A DNA stretch of 48,898 bases, from positions 1 through 48,898 of the forward strand of contig JAQGJK010000028.1 of assembly GCA_028290665.1 (NCBI GenBank), in the 5' to 3' direction. A program made the position numbers and the translations under genes. Position 1 is the first letter of the stretch; every line of letters starts with the position of its first letter. Positions 16,873 through 25,752 of the stretch are shown here, piece by piece. The notes under the pieces are model-generated. The model was not told where the DNA came from. It saw only the letters and a list, made by a program, of their open reading frames with translations, and searched no databases. The stretch is from Devosia sp. (GTDB lineage: Bacteria; Pseudomonadota; Alphaproteobacteria; Rhizobiales; Devosiaceae).

Positions 16873-19629
16873 TCAAAAACTGCCGTGGCAGTGCTTGAAC
16901 TTCTTGCCGGAGCCGCAGGGGCAGGGAGCATTGCGGGAGAGGTTCTTGAGCAATGCCGGATCGACCGGGCGAAGCCGTGGGTCGGCATCGGCCTGGTCGT
17001 TGTCGCCGTCGGCAAGTGCGCCCGCCGCAGCGAACGCGCCGCCGATAGTGCCCGAATAATCCGAAACCGCGTCGTTTTCGCCCGAAGTCGGGTCGATGTG
17101 GATTTCCGACAGCCGCGACAGGTCGAGCGTCGGGGGCGGCTCGGGCTGTCGCATCTGCACCTGCACATGCGACAGCCGCTGCAGTACCTGCTCGCGCAGG
17201 TTCGACAGCATGGTCTGGAACAGCTCGAAAGCTTCCTGCTTGTATTCGTTCAGCGGATCGCGTTGGGCGAGGCCACGCCAGCCGACGACCTTGGACAGGT
17301 GATCGAGTGTCCCGAGATGCTCGCGCCATAACTGGTCGATGGTCTGCAGCAGGATCGAGCGCTCGACCTGTCGCATGATGTCAGGCGAATACTGCGCCAC
17401 CTTGGCGGCAGCTGTCTCGTCAGCGATCTTCAACACCCGCTCGCGCAGCATTTCGGCGTCCATGCCGTCTTCCTCGGCCCATTCCTTGGCCGGCAGGTCG
17501 ATGTTGAAATAGGTCTTCGCCTGCTCGATCAGCAGGTCGGTGTTCCACTGTTCCGGATATGAGCGCGGCGGTACGGCGGCGGCAACGATCTGGTCGATCA
17601 GTTCGTGGCGCATCTCGCCGATGGTTTCGGCGACGTCCTCGGCATCCATCAAGTCGAGACGCTGCTCGAAGATCACCTTGCGCTGATCGTTCATCACGTC
17701 GTCGTATTTGAGGATGTTCTTGCGGATGTCGTAGTTGCGCGCTTCGACGCGCGCCTGCGCCCGCTCGATGGCCTTGGTCACCCACGGATGGGTGATCGAC
17801 TCACCCTGTTCGAGCCCGAGCCGGCCCAGCATCGTATCCATGCTGTCGACTGGGAAAATGCGCATCAGATCGTCCTGCAGCGACAGGAAAAACGCCGAAT
17901 GGCCGGGATCGCCCTGCCGGCCGGAGCGCCCGCGCAGCTGGTTATCGATACGGCGCGATTCGTGGCGTTCGGTCCCGATCACCATCAGCCCGCCGGCATC
18001 GATGGCCCGCTGCTTGTCCTTGGCGATGGTGGCCTTGATCTCGGCGATCTTCGCGCCGAGCGCTTCGCCTTCAAGACCTTCGGCTTCCTTTGAAATCCGC
18101 ATCTCGAGATTGCCGCCGAGCTGGATGTCGGTGCCACGACCGGCCATGTTGGTGGCGATGGTGATGGCGCCCGGACGCCCCGCATCGGCGACGATCTGAG
18201 CTTCCTGCTCGTGGTGGCGGGCATTGAGCACGGCCATGTCGCCGACGTTCTTCTTCCGCAGGCGTTCGGCCAGCTGTTCGGATTTCTCGATCGAGGTGGT
18301 CCCGACCAGCACCGGCTGGCCGCGGGTCTGGGCCTCGCGCACCAGTTCGGCGATCGCTTCGAACTTCTCATCGGCGGTGCGGAAGATCGCGTCTTCATCG
18401 TCTTTGCGCATGACCGGGACGTTGGTCGGCACAGTGACGACTTCGAGGCCATAAATGTCGGCGAATTCCGCCGCCTCGGTGGCCGCCGTGCCGGTCATCC
18501 CGGCGAGCTTCTTGTAGAGCCGGAAATAATTCTGGAAGGTGATCGAGGCCATGGTCTGGTTTTCGGCCTGGATCTTGACGTTTTCCTTGGCCTCCAGCGC
18601 CTGGTGCAGGCCTTCCGAATAGCGCCGGCCCGGCATCATCCGGCCGGTGAATTCGTCGATGATCACCACTTCGTCGTTGCGGACGATGTAATCCTTGTCC
18701 TTCTGGAACAGCTTGTGAGCCCGCAGCGCCGAATTGAGGTGATGCACCAGGCTGACATTCTCGATGTCGTACAGCGACCCGGTTTTCAGCAAGCCGTCGG
18801 CTGCCAGCCGCTCCTCGAGCTTTTCGATGCCCTGATCGGTAAAAGTGGCAGCGCGATGCTTCTCATCGAGATCGAAATCGCCCTCGCCGATGATCGGGAT
18901 CACCGCGTTGATGCTGGAATACAGCACCGAGCGATCATCCGACGGACCGGAGATGATCAGCGGCGTGCGCGCCTCGTCGACGAGGATCGAATCCACTTCG
19001 TCGACGATGGCGTAGGTATGGCCGCGCTGCACCATCTGGTTACGCTGGTACTTCATGTTGTCGCGCAGATAGTCGAAGCCGAATTCGTTGTTGGTGCCAT
19101 AGGTCACGTCGGCGTCGTAGCTGGCCTTGCGTTCCATATCGGACAGGCCGTGGACGATGTTTCCGACGGTCAGGCCGAGGAAGGTATAGATCTGGCCCAT
19201 CCAAGCGGCGTCACGCTTGGCGAGATAATCGTTGACAGTGACGACATGCACGCCCTTGCCGTTGAGGGCATTGAGATACACGGCCAGCGTCGCCACCAGC
19301 GTCTTGCCTTCGCCGGTGCGCATTTCGGCGATCGAGCGATCGTTCAGCACCATGCCGCCGATCAGCTGCACATCGAAATGCCGCATGCCGAGGACGCGCT
19401 TGCTGGCCTCGCGCACGGTCGCGAATGCCGGAACGATCAAATCGTCGAGATCGACGCCATTGGCGACCTGCGTCCTGAACTCGGCAGTGCGGGCGCGCAA
19501 CTGGTCGTCGCTCAGCGCTTCGAGTTCGACCTCGAGCGCATTGATCGCCTGCACCCGCGGGTGGAAACGCTTGACGCGCCGGTCGGATGGGGAGCCGAAA
19601 ATACGGCGTGCAAGGGCTGCGACAACCAT
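16873..19629 (-). CDS. secA: Preprotein translocase ATPase SecA
   Basis: The motor of Sec-dependent export (918 residues). Walker A is at MRTGEGKT (GEGKT 106-110), the DEAD-like motif is [17 protein letters not shown], and [17 protein letters not shown] and [13 protein letters not shown] lie in the helicase core. The C-terminal SEC-C zinc motif is complete (Cys903, Cys905, Cys914, His915). I started at ATG 19629 ([12 protein letters not shown]), the family N-terminus; an in-frame ATG 29 codons earlier is unlikely. It is divergent from the ppiC-like gene. Confidence 0.97.
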   Translation of the reverse strand: MVVAALARRIFGSPSDRRVKRFHPRVQAINALEVELEALSDDQLRARTAEFRTQVANGVDLDDLIVPAFATVREASKRVLGMRHFDVQLIGGMVLNDRSIAEMRTGEGKTLVATLAVYLNALNGKGVHVVTVNDYLAKRDAAWMGQIYTFLGLTVGNIVHGLSDMERKASYDADVTYGTNNEFGFDYLRDNMKYQRNQMVQRGHTYAIVDEVDSILVDEARTPLIISGPSDDRSVLYSSINAVIPIIGEGDFDLDEKHRAATFTDQGIEKLEERLAADGLLKTGSLYDIENVSLVHHLNSALRAHKLFQKDKDYIVRNDEVVIIDEFTGRMMPGRRYSEGLHQALEAKENVKIQAENQTMASITFQNYFRLYKKLAGMTGTAATEAAEFADIYGLEVVTVPTNVPVMRKDDEDAIFRTADEKFEAIAELVREAQTRGQPVLVGTTSIEKSEQLAERLRKKNVGDMAVLNARHHEQEAQIVADAGRPGAITIATNMAGRGTDIQLGGNLEMRISKEAEGLEGEALGAKIAEIKATIAKDKQRAIDAGGLMVIGTERHESRRIDNQLRGRSGRQGDPGHSAFFLSLQDDLMRIFPVDSMDTMLGRLGLEQGESITHPWVTKAIERAQARVEARNYDIRKNILKYDDVMNDQRKVIFEQRLDLMDAEDVAETIGEMRHELIDQIVAAAVPPRSYPEQWNTDLLIEQAKTYFNIDLPAKEWAEEDGMDAEMLRERVLKIADETAAAKVAQYSPDIMRQVERSILLQTIDQLWREHLGTLDHLSKVVGWRGLAQRDPLNEYKQEAFELFQTMLSNLREQVLQRLSHVQVQMRQPEPPPTLDLSRLSEIHIDPTSGENDAVSDYSGTIGGAFAAAGALADGDNDQADADPRLRPVDPALLKNLSRNAPCPCGSGKKFKHCHGSF

Positions 19630-19736
19630 TCTCGATCGATCCTTTAAATGCAGTGGGTGGCCGGGCGGCACACGCCGTAAGGTCATCCGGCGGATGGGTC
19701 GGGCGGTTCCCGTCACCCCTTCTTGAAGCCGTGGGA

Positions 19737-19765
19737 CATGTAGGAGTGGCCTAATGTCTTGTCAA
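19737..19765 (-). promoter_or_regulatory. Candidate secA promoter
   Basis: On the minus strand, TTGACA (19765-19760), a 17-bp spacer and TACATG (19742-19737) could start a transcript with a leader of about 100 nt before secA. The -35 box is perfect; the -10 box is weak. Confidence 0.4.
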
Positions 19766-19837
19766 CGCCACGCGATTGCGCCAAACCAGCGCCGCCGCGC
19801 GTTCGGGGCCCGCGTCAGGCTTATGGAGAACCGTTTC

Positions 19838-20791
19838 ATGATCGTCCGCCGACACAACTCCCGCCTTGCCGCAATCGCCTTCAGTGCGCTGCTGGCGACC
19901 GCCATTCCGTTCGCGGCACTGGCGCAGGACACGACCGCACCAGTCGCGCCCGCCGCCGAGCCGGCTGCGCCTGCTGCCGACCCCGCCGCGCCCGCTACCG
20001 AGCCGGCTGCCGCGCCCGATCCGACTGCCGTCGTCGCGACCGTCGGCGATGTTACCATCACCGAGCAGGATCTGGCGCTCGTCGCCGAGGATTTCCAGGA
20101 AGAGCTGGCCCAGGTGCCGCCCGAGGATCGTCGGGCCTTCCTGCTCAACGTGCTCATCGATCTCAAGGTGATGGCCGCCGCCGCCCGGGCCGATGGCCTC
20201 GCCGATACCGAGGATTACCAGCGCCGGCTGGGCTATCTCGAAGATCAGGTGCTGCGCCGCGAATATATTTCCACCAAGATCTCGGCTCAGGTGACCCCCG
20301 AAGCCGTCCAGGCGGCCTATGACTCGTTCGCCTCGACTTTCCAGGCGTCGGACGAAGTGCAGGCCTCGCACATTCTCGTCGCCACCGAGGACGAAGCCAA
20401 GGCGGTCAAGGCCGAACTCGAAGGCGGCGCCGATTTTGCCACGGTCGCCAAAGCCAAATCGATCGACCCGTCGGCCCAGCAGAATGGCGGCGATCTCGGC
20501 AGTTTCGGCCCCGGCATGATGGTCAAGCCGTTCGAGGATGCGGCCTTTGCCCTGACCGAAATCGGTCAGGTCTCCGATCCGGTCCAGTCCGATTTCGGCT
20601 GGCACGTCATCAAGCTGACCGGCAAGTCGAAAAGCGCTGCCCCGACGATGGAGCAACTCGGCCCGCAATTGCAGCAGCAGGTGCTGGTTGCGGCGTTCAC
20701 CCAAGCGATCAAGGACCTCAAGAGCAAGACGACGGTAACGATCGCCGATCCCGAACTCGCCGCGGCCGTTGCTGCGCAGAACCCGCAATAA
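19838..20791 (+). CDS. Periplasmic PpiC/parvulin-type peptidyl-prolyl isomerase
   Basis: A 317-residue export chaperone with a signal peptide (cleavage near AALA-QD) and a low-complexity Ala/Pro/Glu stretch at about 32-60. A SurA-N-like helical region follows, then a parvulin domain (VQASHILVATEDEA, NGGDLGSFGPGMMVKPFEDAAF, VQSDFGWHVIKL). Substrates are probably newly exported proline-containing proteins. ATG 19838 has GGAG 9 bp upstream; ATG 19823 is an alternative. Its position opposite secA fits a role at the export site. A terminator follows. Confidence 0.9.
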   Translation: MIVRRHNSRLAAIAFSALLATAIPFAALAQDTTAPVAPAAEPAAPAADPAAPATEPAAAPDPTAVVATVGDVTITEQDLALVAEDFQEELAQVPPEDRRAFLLNVLIDLKVMAAAARADGLADTEDYQRRLGYLEDQVLRREYISTKISAQVTPEAVQAAYDSFASTFQASDEVQASHILVATEDEAKAVKAELEGGADFATVAKAKSIDPSAQQNGGDLGSFGPGMMVKPFEDAAFALTEIGQVSDPVQSDFGWHVIKLTGKSKSAAPTMEQLGPQLQQQVLVAAFTQAIKDLKSKTTVTIADPELAAAVAAQNPQ

Positions 20792-20812
20792 GTTTTCGCG
20801 TCAGCAATTCGA

Positions 20813-20846
20813 GGCCGCGTACCACCGGTGCGCGGCCTTGTCGTTT
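20813..20846 (+). terminator. Intrinsic terminator after the ppiC-like gene
   Basis: A 7-bp stem (GGCCGCG at 20813-20819, CGCGGCC at 20831-20837) is followed by TTGTCGTTT. The T-tract is interrupted, so efficiency is uncertain. Confidence 0.6.
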
Positions 20847-20895
20847 CCGGGCGACAAGCGGGCAATTCGCCCGGCCTGATGGCCTTGCCTCCGTC

Positions 20896-20930
20896 CGGGG
20901 TTTGGGGCACGAGGAATGCCCCGAACCCCG
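20896..20930 (+). other. Strong hairpin just before argJ
   Basis: A 13-bp stem with one G-T pair (20896-20908 and 20918-20930) and a 9-nt loop ends 15 bp before the argJ ATG. No T-tract follows. It could be a second terminator stem, an mRNA-stabilising element, or a structure that sets argJ translation. Confidence 0.5.
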
Positions 20931-20945
20931 AAAGGCGTTTGCCAG

Positions 20946-22178
20946 ATGGCCCATCCCGTTTCGCCGCTTGCCCCGAAGACCTTTCCGGAGCTGCCCGCTA
21001 TCGCCGGCGTCCGCTTCGCCACCGCCGAAGCCGGGATTAAATACAAGAATCGCACCGACGTGCTGCTGATGGCGTTCGACCCAGGCACCGTCGTCGCCGG
21101 GGTGTTCACTCGCTCGAAATGCCCGTCCGCCGCCGTCGACTGGTGCCGCGCGGTGCTGCCAACCGGCACGGCGCGGGGACTGCTGGTCAATTCCGGCAAT
21201 GCCAATGCCTTCACCGGCAGCAAGGGCCGCGACAGCGTCGAAAAGACCGCGCGCTATGCCGCCGAAGCGCTCGGCTGCCAGCCCAACGAGATTTACCTCG
21301 CCTCGACCGGGGTGATCGGCGAACCGCTCGACGCGACCAAGTTCGAAGGCGTGCTCGGCGAAACCGCCAGCCGCATGGCCGACGGCCCGTTCATCGACGC
21401 CGCCCGGGCGATCATGACCACCGATACCTATCCCAAGCTCGCCGGGGCGACGGTCGAGATCGACGGCACGCTCATCACCATCAACGGCATCGCCAAAGGT
21501 TCGGGGATGATCGCGCCCGACATGGCGACGATGCTGAGCTTTGTCGTCTCTGACATGCCGATCTCGGCCGCGGCCCTCCAGGCACTGCTGTCGCGCGAGG
21601 TCCGCACCAGCTTCAATGCCATCACCGTCGACAGCGACACCTCGACCTCCGACACGCTGATCGCCTTTGCCACCGGCAAAGCCGGCATCGCGCCGATCGA
21701 GAGCGACGCCGATCCGCGCGCCGACATTTTCGCCGCAGCGCTCGGCGATGTGCTGTTCGACCTCGCCATGCTGGTGACCCGCGACGGCGAAGGCGCCACC
21801 AAATTCGTCGCCGTGCATGTCGAAGGGGCCACCGACGATCAAAGCGCCCAGCGCATCGCTCTTTCCATTGCGAATTCGCCGCTGGTGAAAACCGCCATTG
21901 CCGGCGAGGACGCCAATTGGGGCCGCGTCGTCATGGCCGTCGGCAAGGCCGGCGAGCCCGCCGATCGGGACCGGCTCGCCATCCGTTTCGGCGACCTGCT
22001 CGTCGCCAAGGATGGCGAGCGCGCCGCGGTGTACGATGAAGCCGCTACCAGCGTCTACATGAAGGGCCAGGATCTCGAAATCACCGTCGAACTCGGGCTC
22101 GGCACCGGGAAATTCACTGCCTACACCTGCGATCTGACGCATGGCTACATCGACATCAACGGCAATTACCGGAGCTGA
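20946..22178 (+). CDS. argJ: Bifunctional glutamate N-acetyltransferase / amino-acid acetyltransferase ArgJ
   Basis: Recycles the acetyl group between N-acetylornithine and glutamate in arginine synthesis. The 410-residue precursor contains the self-cleavage site [16 protein letters not shown], with nucleophile Thr195, which yields alpha and beta subunits. Other family marks are [28 protein letters not shown] and the C-terminal [17 protein letters not shown] used ATG 20946 ([14 protein letters not shown]), the usual N-terminus, rather than the earlier in-frame ATG inside the hairpin. Its stop overlaps the next gene by one base (TGATG). Confidence 0.97.
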   Translation: MAHPVSPLAPKTFPELPAIAGVRFATAEAGIKYKNRTDVLLMAFDPGTVVAGVFTRSKCPSAAVDWCRAVLPTGTARGLLVNSGNANAFTGSKGRDSVEKTARYAAEALGCQPNEIYLASTGVIGEPLDATKFEGVLGETASRMADGPFIDAARAIMTTDTYPKLAGATVEIDGTLITINGIAKGSGMIAPDMATMLSFVVSDMPISAAALQALLSREVRTSFNAITVDSDTSTSDTLIAFATGKAGIAPIESDADPRADIFAAALGDVLFDLAMLVTRDGEGATKFVAVHVEGATDDQSAQRIALSIANSPLVKTAIAGEDANWGRVVMAVGKAGEPADRDRLAIRFGDLLVAKDGERAAVYDEAATSVYMKGQDLEITVELGLGTGKFTAYTCDLTHGYIDINGNYRS

Positions 22179-22939
22179 TGGTGATCGAGCACCCGAGCAT
22201 CGCGGCCATCGAGACGGCGAGCCTCCTGACCTGGCCGGCGCTCGAAACCGAGAGCGACGGCAGCTGGGTGCGCCGCGCTGCTGGGGGCTATACCAAGCGC
22301 GCCAATTCGGTGCAGTGCCTTGATCCCAACGATGGTGACAATGCCCCCGAGCGCATCGCGGCGGCGGCCGATTGGTTCAGGGCCCGCCAGTTGCCGCCGG
22401 TGTTTCGGATCACCCCGTTGACGGCGCCGGCCATCGTCGCGGCGCTCGAAGCCGGTGGCGGGTTGCCGTTCGATCAGAGCGACGTGCTCGCCATGCCGCT
22501 CGAAACCGGCAGGTTTCCCGTAGCGCCGCTGGTCGAATTCCCGCGACCAACCGAAGCCGTCTGGGTGCGGGTGCAACGCGCCCTGCACGATTACGACAAC
22601 GCCAAACTCGCGGCGCTGGTCGGCATCGTCGATAAGCTCGAAGTGCCAAGCCGCGGCATCGTCGTGCGCAACGCCGATGGCGAGCCACTTGCGTCGGCGC
22701 TGGTCGCCGTCGCCGGCGGCATTGCCATCACCGTCAATGTCGTCACGGCCGTGGCAGCCCGGCGCCGGGGCAGCGGCCGGATGGCCATGCAGGGAGCGCT
22801 GGCCTGGGCCACGATGAACGGCGCGCGGTTCGCGGTCGTGCAAGTGCTTGCCGAAAACGCTGCGGCCAAGGCGCTGTACCAGGGCCTCGGGTTCACCCGC
22901 CAGTATGGCTACAATTACCAGGCGATCGGCACCGCATGA
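22178..22939 (+). CDS. GNAT family N-acetyltransferase
   Basis: A 253-residue protein. The C-terminal ~110 residues show a GNAT acetyl-CoA site (RRRGSGRMAMQGALAWATMNGA, then LAENAAAKALYQGLGFTRQYGYNY). The N-terminal part is less clear and may be a second, degenerate acetyltransferase fold. Substrate unknown. It overlaps argJ by one base and mutT by 4 bp, so the three genes form one operon. Confidence 0.88.
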   Translation: MVIEHPSIAAIETASLLTWPALETESDGSWVRRAAGGYTKRANSVQCLDPNDGDNAPERIAAAADWFRARQLPPVFRITPLTAPAIVAALEAGGGLPFDQSDVLAMPLETGRFPVAPLVEFPRPTEAVWVRVQRALHDYDNAKLAALVGIVDKLEVPSRGIVVRNADGEPLASALVAVAGGIAITVNVVTAVAARRRGSGRMAMQGALAWATMNGARFAVVQVLAENAAAKALYQGLGFTRQYGYNYQAIGTA

Positions 22940-23334
22940 CTATCCTGCTCGTCGTTGCATGCGCGCTCGTCGATGCCGATCGCCGGGTGCTGATCGGCCA
23001 GCGTCCGCCCGGCAAGACGTTCGCCGGCCTGTGGGAATTTCCCGGCGGCAAGCTTGAGCCGGGGGAAACCCCCGAGGCGGCGCTGATCCGCGAACTCGAG
23101 GAAGAACTCGGCATTTCGACTAAAACTGCATGCTTGGCACCGTTAACTTTTACCTCCCACGCTTACGGTTCTGTTCATTTGTTAATGCCACTTTACGTCT
23201 GTCGGAAATGGGACGGAACTCCCGAGGCGCGCGAGCACACGGCCCTCAAATGGGTCCGCCCGCAGGCGCTACGGGACTATCCGATGCCGCCGGCCGACGA
23301 ACCGCTGATCGCGCCGCTCTGCGATCTGCTCTGA
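22936..23334 (+). CDS. mutT: NUDIX hydrolase, MutT (8-oxo-dGTP diphosphatase)
   Basis: Hydrolyses oxidised dGTP before it enters DNA. A complete NUDIX box runs from Gly38 to Ile60 (Glu44; Arg52-Glu53; Glu56-Glu57; Gly59). The pattern VACALVDADRRVLIGQRPPGK...GLWEFPGGKLEPGE is typical of MutT, and length (132) is normal. It overlaps the acetyltransferase by 4 bp. Bases about 23115-23215 are noticeably AT-richer than the flanking coding sequence while the frame stays intact. Confidence 0.93.
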   Translation: MTILLVVACALVDADRRVLIGQRPPGKTFAGLWEFPGGKLEPGETPEAALIRELEEELGISTKTACLAPLTFTSHAYGSVHLLMPLYVCRKWDGTPEAREHTALKWVRPQALRDYPMPPADEPLIAPLCDLL

Positions 23335-23347
23335 ACGGAGCTGACAG

Positions 23348-23551
23348 TTGACCACGCTGGCGCACGCATTCGAAGGTTTCTACCGCGATGAAAGCGGCGC
23401 GACGGCCATCGAATACGGCATGCTCGCCTCCCTCGTCGCCGTCGGCTGCATTGCCGCCTTCACCGTCTTCGGCAACGGCCTCGTCAACATCTTTGGCAGC
23501 ACCGAACGCGGCGCCGGCGGCGCCATCGCCGCAGCAGCCGGCAAAGTCTGA
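23348..23551 (+). CDS. Flp/type IVb pilin precursor, orphan
   Basis: A 67-residue prepilin. After a short leader the cleavage site is Gly17|Ala18, followed by ATAIEYGMLASLVAVG with the invariant Glu and Tyr of Flp pilins. The tail is Gly/Ala-rich. The start is TTG, supported by GGAG (23337-23340) 7 bp upstream. It begins 13 bp after mutT, so it may ride on the argJ operon. No tad/cpa assembly gene or prepilin peptidase is in the window; processing would need genes elsewhere. Confidence 0.88.
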   Translation: MTTLAHAFEGFYRDESGATAIEYGMLASLVAVGCIAAFTVFGNGLVNIFGSTERGAGGAIAAAAGKV

Positions 23552-23611
23552 GCCGGGTTCGCTTCCGCTACTCACTTTCGCCTGGCCTGCGGCTTCCCTC
23601 TCCCACTCGCT

Positions 23612-23689
23612 GTCATTCCCGCGAAAGCGGGAATCTCCGTTTGCCTTCTCCGCCCAAAAACAGAGATCCCCGCTTTCGCGAGGATGACT
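23612..23689. repeat. Inverted pair of a short interspersed repeat
   Basis: GTCATTCCCGCGAAAGCGGG (from 23612) and its reverse complement (to 23689) face each other across about 20 bp. Each arm is itself a hairpin (CCCGC-GAAA-GCGGG type). A third copy lies at 37029-37060. The position after the pilin gene would let it act as a terminator. Confidence 0.75.
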
Positions 23690-23758
23690 GCGTGTCGGGT
23701 AAGACCTAGTGCCAAGTCGAACACCCTAACGGCGGTGCAGACGGGACCGGATCAAACC

Positions 23759-24610
23759 CTAACTCCGCTTCCCCAGTACATCGGCAAGGCTGACCGTGGC
23801 ACTGCCGCGGCGGGCCGGCCGTTGCTGGCTGGCATCGGGCACCCAGCCGCTCATCCAGGTGATTTCGAGCGTCGCCCGCACCCGTCCATCGGCATCGCCG
23901 GCCAGCTCCTGATAGTGTGCCGCCGCCAACGCTAGTAGCGCCGGACGGGCAAACTGCCGTGGCCGCTCGACCAGCGGATTGCTGGCTCCGAGCCGCTTCA
24001 GATCCCTAAGCAATCCCAGCATGTCGCTATAGCGCACCGTATGGGTCTCGACATCGCTCACCGGCAGAGCAAACCCGGCGCGCTGCAACAACGCCCCGGC
24101 ATCGCGCAGTTCGATGAACGGCGCCACCCGCGGCGACGCGCCGCCCGACAGTTCGGCATCGGCCGCGAGCCAGCTCTCGCGCAATTCATTGAGCGTCGCG
24201 CCGCCCGGCATGCCGACCAGCAGCAGGCCATCGGCCGCCATGTGCGCGCGCAATTGCGCCAGATGCCCCGGCACGTCGTCGACGATATGTAGATCGTTCA
24301 GTGACACGACGAGGTCGTAATCGGTACGGGGCAGCTCGACTGCCTCGGAATCGATCAGCGCGAAGCCGTCGCGCGGAACCAGTGTCGACACGCGGGTAAA
24401 GGCGATCGGATCGGTCGCCGTCGCCCCGGTTTCCGGCAGCAGCATCGCGTCCGGACCAAGGATCAGTGCCTGCCTGAAAGCCCGGGTTACCGTGCCGAGC
24501 CGCTCCATGAGATCGCCAATTACCAGCGGTGTCACGAAATCGGCGCCAGCCTCGGCCACGGCCAGCCGTCGGGCGATCATCTCACGATCGAACAGTCGGG
24601 GCGCGGACAT
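23759..24610 (-). CDS. SAM-dependent methyltransferase (BioC/NDUFAF5-like)
   Basis: A 283-residue class I methyltransferase-like protein. PRLFDREMIARRLAVAEAGADF at the N-terminus, YDLVVSLNDLHIVDDVP and LLLVGMPGGATLNELRESWLAAD resemble the NDUFAF5/BioC group. The usual glycine-rich SAM motif after the first strand is weak (QALILGPDAML). A role in complex I assembly (arginine hydroxylation or methylation) is possible from the mitochondrial relative. It is divergent from comF, the usual order in this group. Confidence 0.82.
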   Translation of the reverse strand: MSAPRLFDREMIARRLAVAEAGADFVTPLVIGDLMERLGTVTRAFRQALILGPDAMLLPETGATATDPIAFTRVSTLVPRDGFALIDSEAVELPRTDYDLVVSLNDLHIVDDVPGHLAQLRAHMAADGLLLVGMPGGATLNELRESWLAADAELSGGASPRVAPFIELRDAGALLQRAGFALPVSDVETHTVRYSDMLGLLRDLKRLGASNPLVERPRQFARPALLALAAAHYQELAGDADGRVRATLEITWMSGWVPDASQQRPARRGSATVSLADVLGKRS

Positions 24611-24659
24611 TCGGATTTCTGTGTCTTTTCAAGGCGGTTGCCGCGTGGCAGGATGGCTT

Positions 24660-25457
24660 ATGGACATCGGGGCAGGGCTTGTCAAAGCGCTCGCCCTGCC
24701 GCGACAGGCGGTGGGGGTGCTGCGCTATTCCGGTAGCCTCGCGCTCAATCTTCTCTATCCACCCGTGTGCCTCAATTGCGACGCCCCGGTGGCGACCGCC
24801 AATGCGCTGTGCGGCACTTGCTTTTCAACGCTCCGGCCCATTACCGCCCCGCTATGCCCGCGCCTCGGCATCCCGTTTGCCGTGCCGATCGGCGATGGCG
24901 CGCTGTCGGCCGAGGCCATCGCCGATCCACCGCCATTCGCGCGCTCCCGCTCGGCGGTGCTGTATAATGCCGTGGCGCGCCGTGTCGTCGCGCGCCTAAA
25001 ATATGGCGATCGGCCCGAACTCGCCCGCTTCTGCGCCGGGCTGATGGCGGGCGCCGGCCATGAACTGTTCGCCGATCGTCCGGTGCTGGTGCCGGTGCCG
25101 CTGCATCGCACTCGGCAATTTACCCGCCGCTACAACCAGTCGACCGAACTGGCGCGAGCGCTGGCTCGCTCGACCGGGCTCATCGTCGATCCCATCCTCG
25201 TCGGCCGCTCCCGGCGCACCCGCCAGCAGGTTGGCCTCTCCGCCGCTGCTCGCCAGCGCAACGTCGCCGGAGCGTTCATCGCCCGCGCCGATGCGCTCGA
25301 ACGCCTCGCCGGGCGGTCTGTCGTGCTGGTCGATGACGTCATCACCACCGGCGCGACCGTCAAGGCGGTGACCCGCGCCTTGAACCGGGTCGGTGTCCGT
25401 CACGTTGATGTCATCTCCTTTGCCCGCGTTGTGGTGGGCGAGGACGACCCCATATGA
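24660..25457 (+). CDS. comF: ComF family phosphoribosyltransferase-like protein
   Basis: A 265-residue ComF homologue with an N-terminal zinc-ribbon-like pair of CxxC motifs (CLNCDAPVATANALCGTC) and a C-terminal phosphoribosyltransferase fold with the PRPP-loop motif VVLVDDVITTGATVKA. ComF proteins support DNA uptake in competent bacteria, but many occur in strains not known to be competent. ATG 24660 is preceded by AGGA at 6 bp; the longer frame upstream overlaps the divergent gene and is rejected. Confidence 0.9.
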   Translation: MDIGAGLVKALALPRQAVGVLRYSGSLALNLLYPPVCLNCDAPVATANALCGTCFSTLRPITAPLCPRLGIPFAVPIGDGALSAEAIADPPPFARSRSAVLYNAVARRVVARLKYGDRPELARFCAGLMAGAGHELFADRPVLVPVPLHRTRQFTRRYNQSTELARALARSTGLIVDPILVGRSRRTRQQVGLSAAARQRNVAGAFIARADALERLAGRSVVLVDDVITTGATVKAVTRALNRVGVRHVDVISFARVVVGEDDPI

Positions 25458-25482
25458 GGCAGCAACCCTCCGAGGTGATCCC

Positions 25483-25752
25483 ATGACCGATACGGCAAAA
25501 GTTGAAATCTACACCACGGCCTGGTGCCCCTACTGCCACGCCGCAAAATCGCTGCTTGATGAAAAGGGCGTCGATTATACCGAAACCGATGTCGCCGACC
25601 CCGAGTTGCGGCAGGCGATGATGTCCCGTGCCAATGGTCGCCGCACTGTCCCCCAGATCTTCATCGGTGATACCCATGTCGGCGGCTATGACGATATGGC
25701 GGCGCTCGATCGCAGCGGCGGGCTCGACCCGCTGCTTGCCCGACAGGGATGA
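25483..25752 (+). CDS. grxC: Glutaredoxin 3
   Basis: An 89-residue dithiol glutaredoxin with active site CPYC at residues 15-18, RRTVPQIFIGDTHVGGYDDMAALDRSGGLDPLL and a normal GrxC length. It reduces disulfides using glutathione. GAGGTG (25472-25477) lies 5 bp before the ATG. Its stop overlaps the nitrilase start (ATGA), so the two are coupled. Confidence 0.96.
   Translation: MTDTAKVEIYTTAWCPYCHAAKSLLDEKGVDYTETDVADPELRQAMMSRANGRRTVPQIFIGDTHVGGYDDMAALDRSGGLDPLLARQG

Noticed and set aside
18211-19647. 478-codon open frame antisense to secA
   Set aside because: Composition is rich in His/Gly/Asp, as expected from reversed secA codons; SecA is complete on the minus strand.
24492-24659. 56-residue N-terminal extension of ComF
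   Set aside because: It overlaps the divergent methyltransferase start, has Ser/Arg-rich shadow composition, and the ATG at 24660 has a good Shine-Dalgarno sequence.
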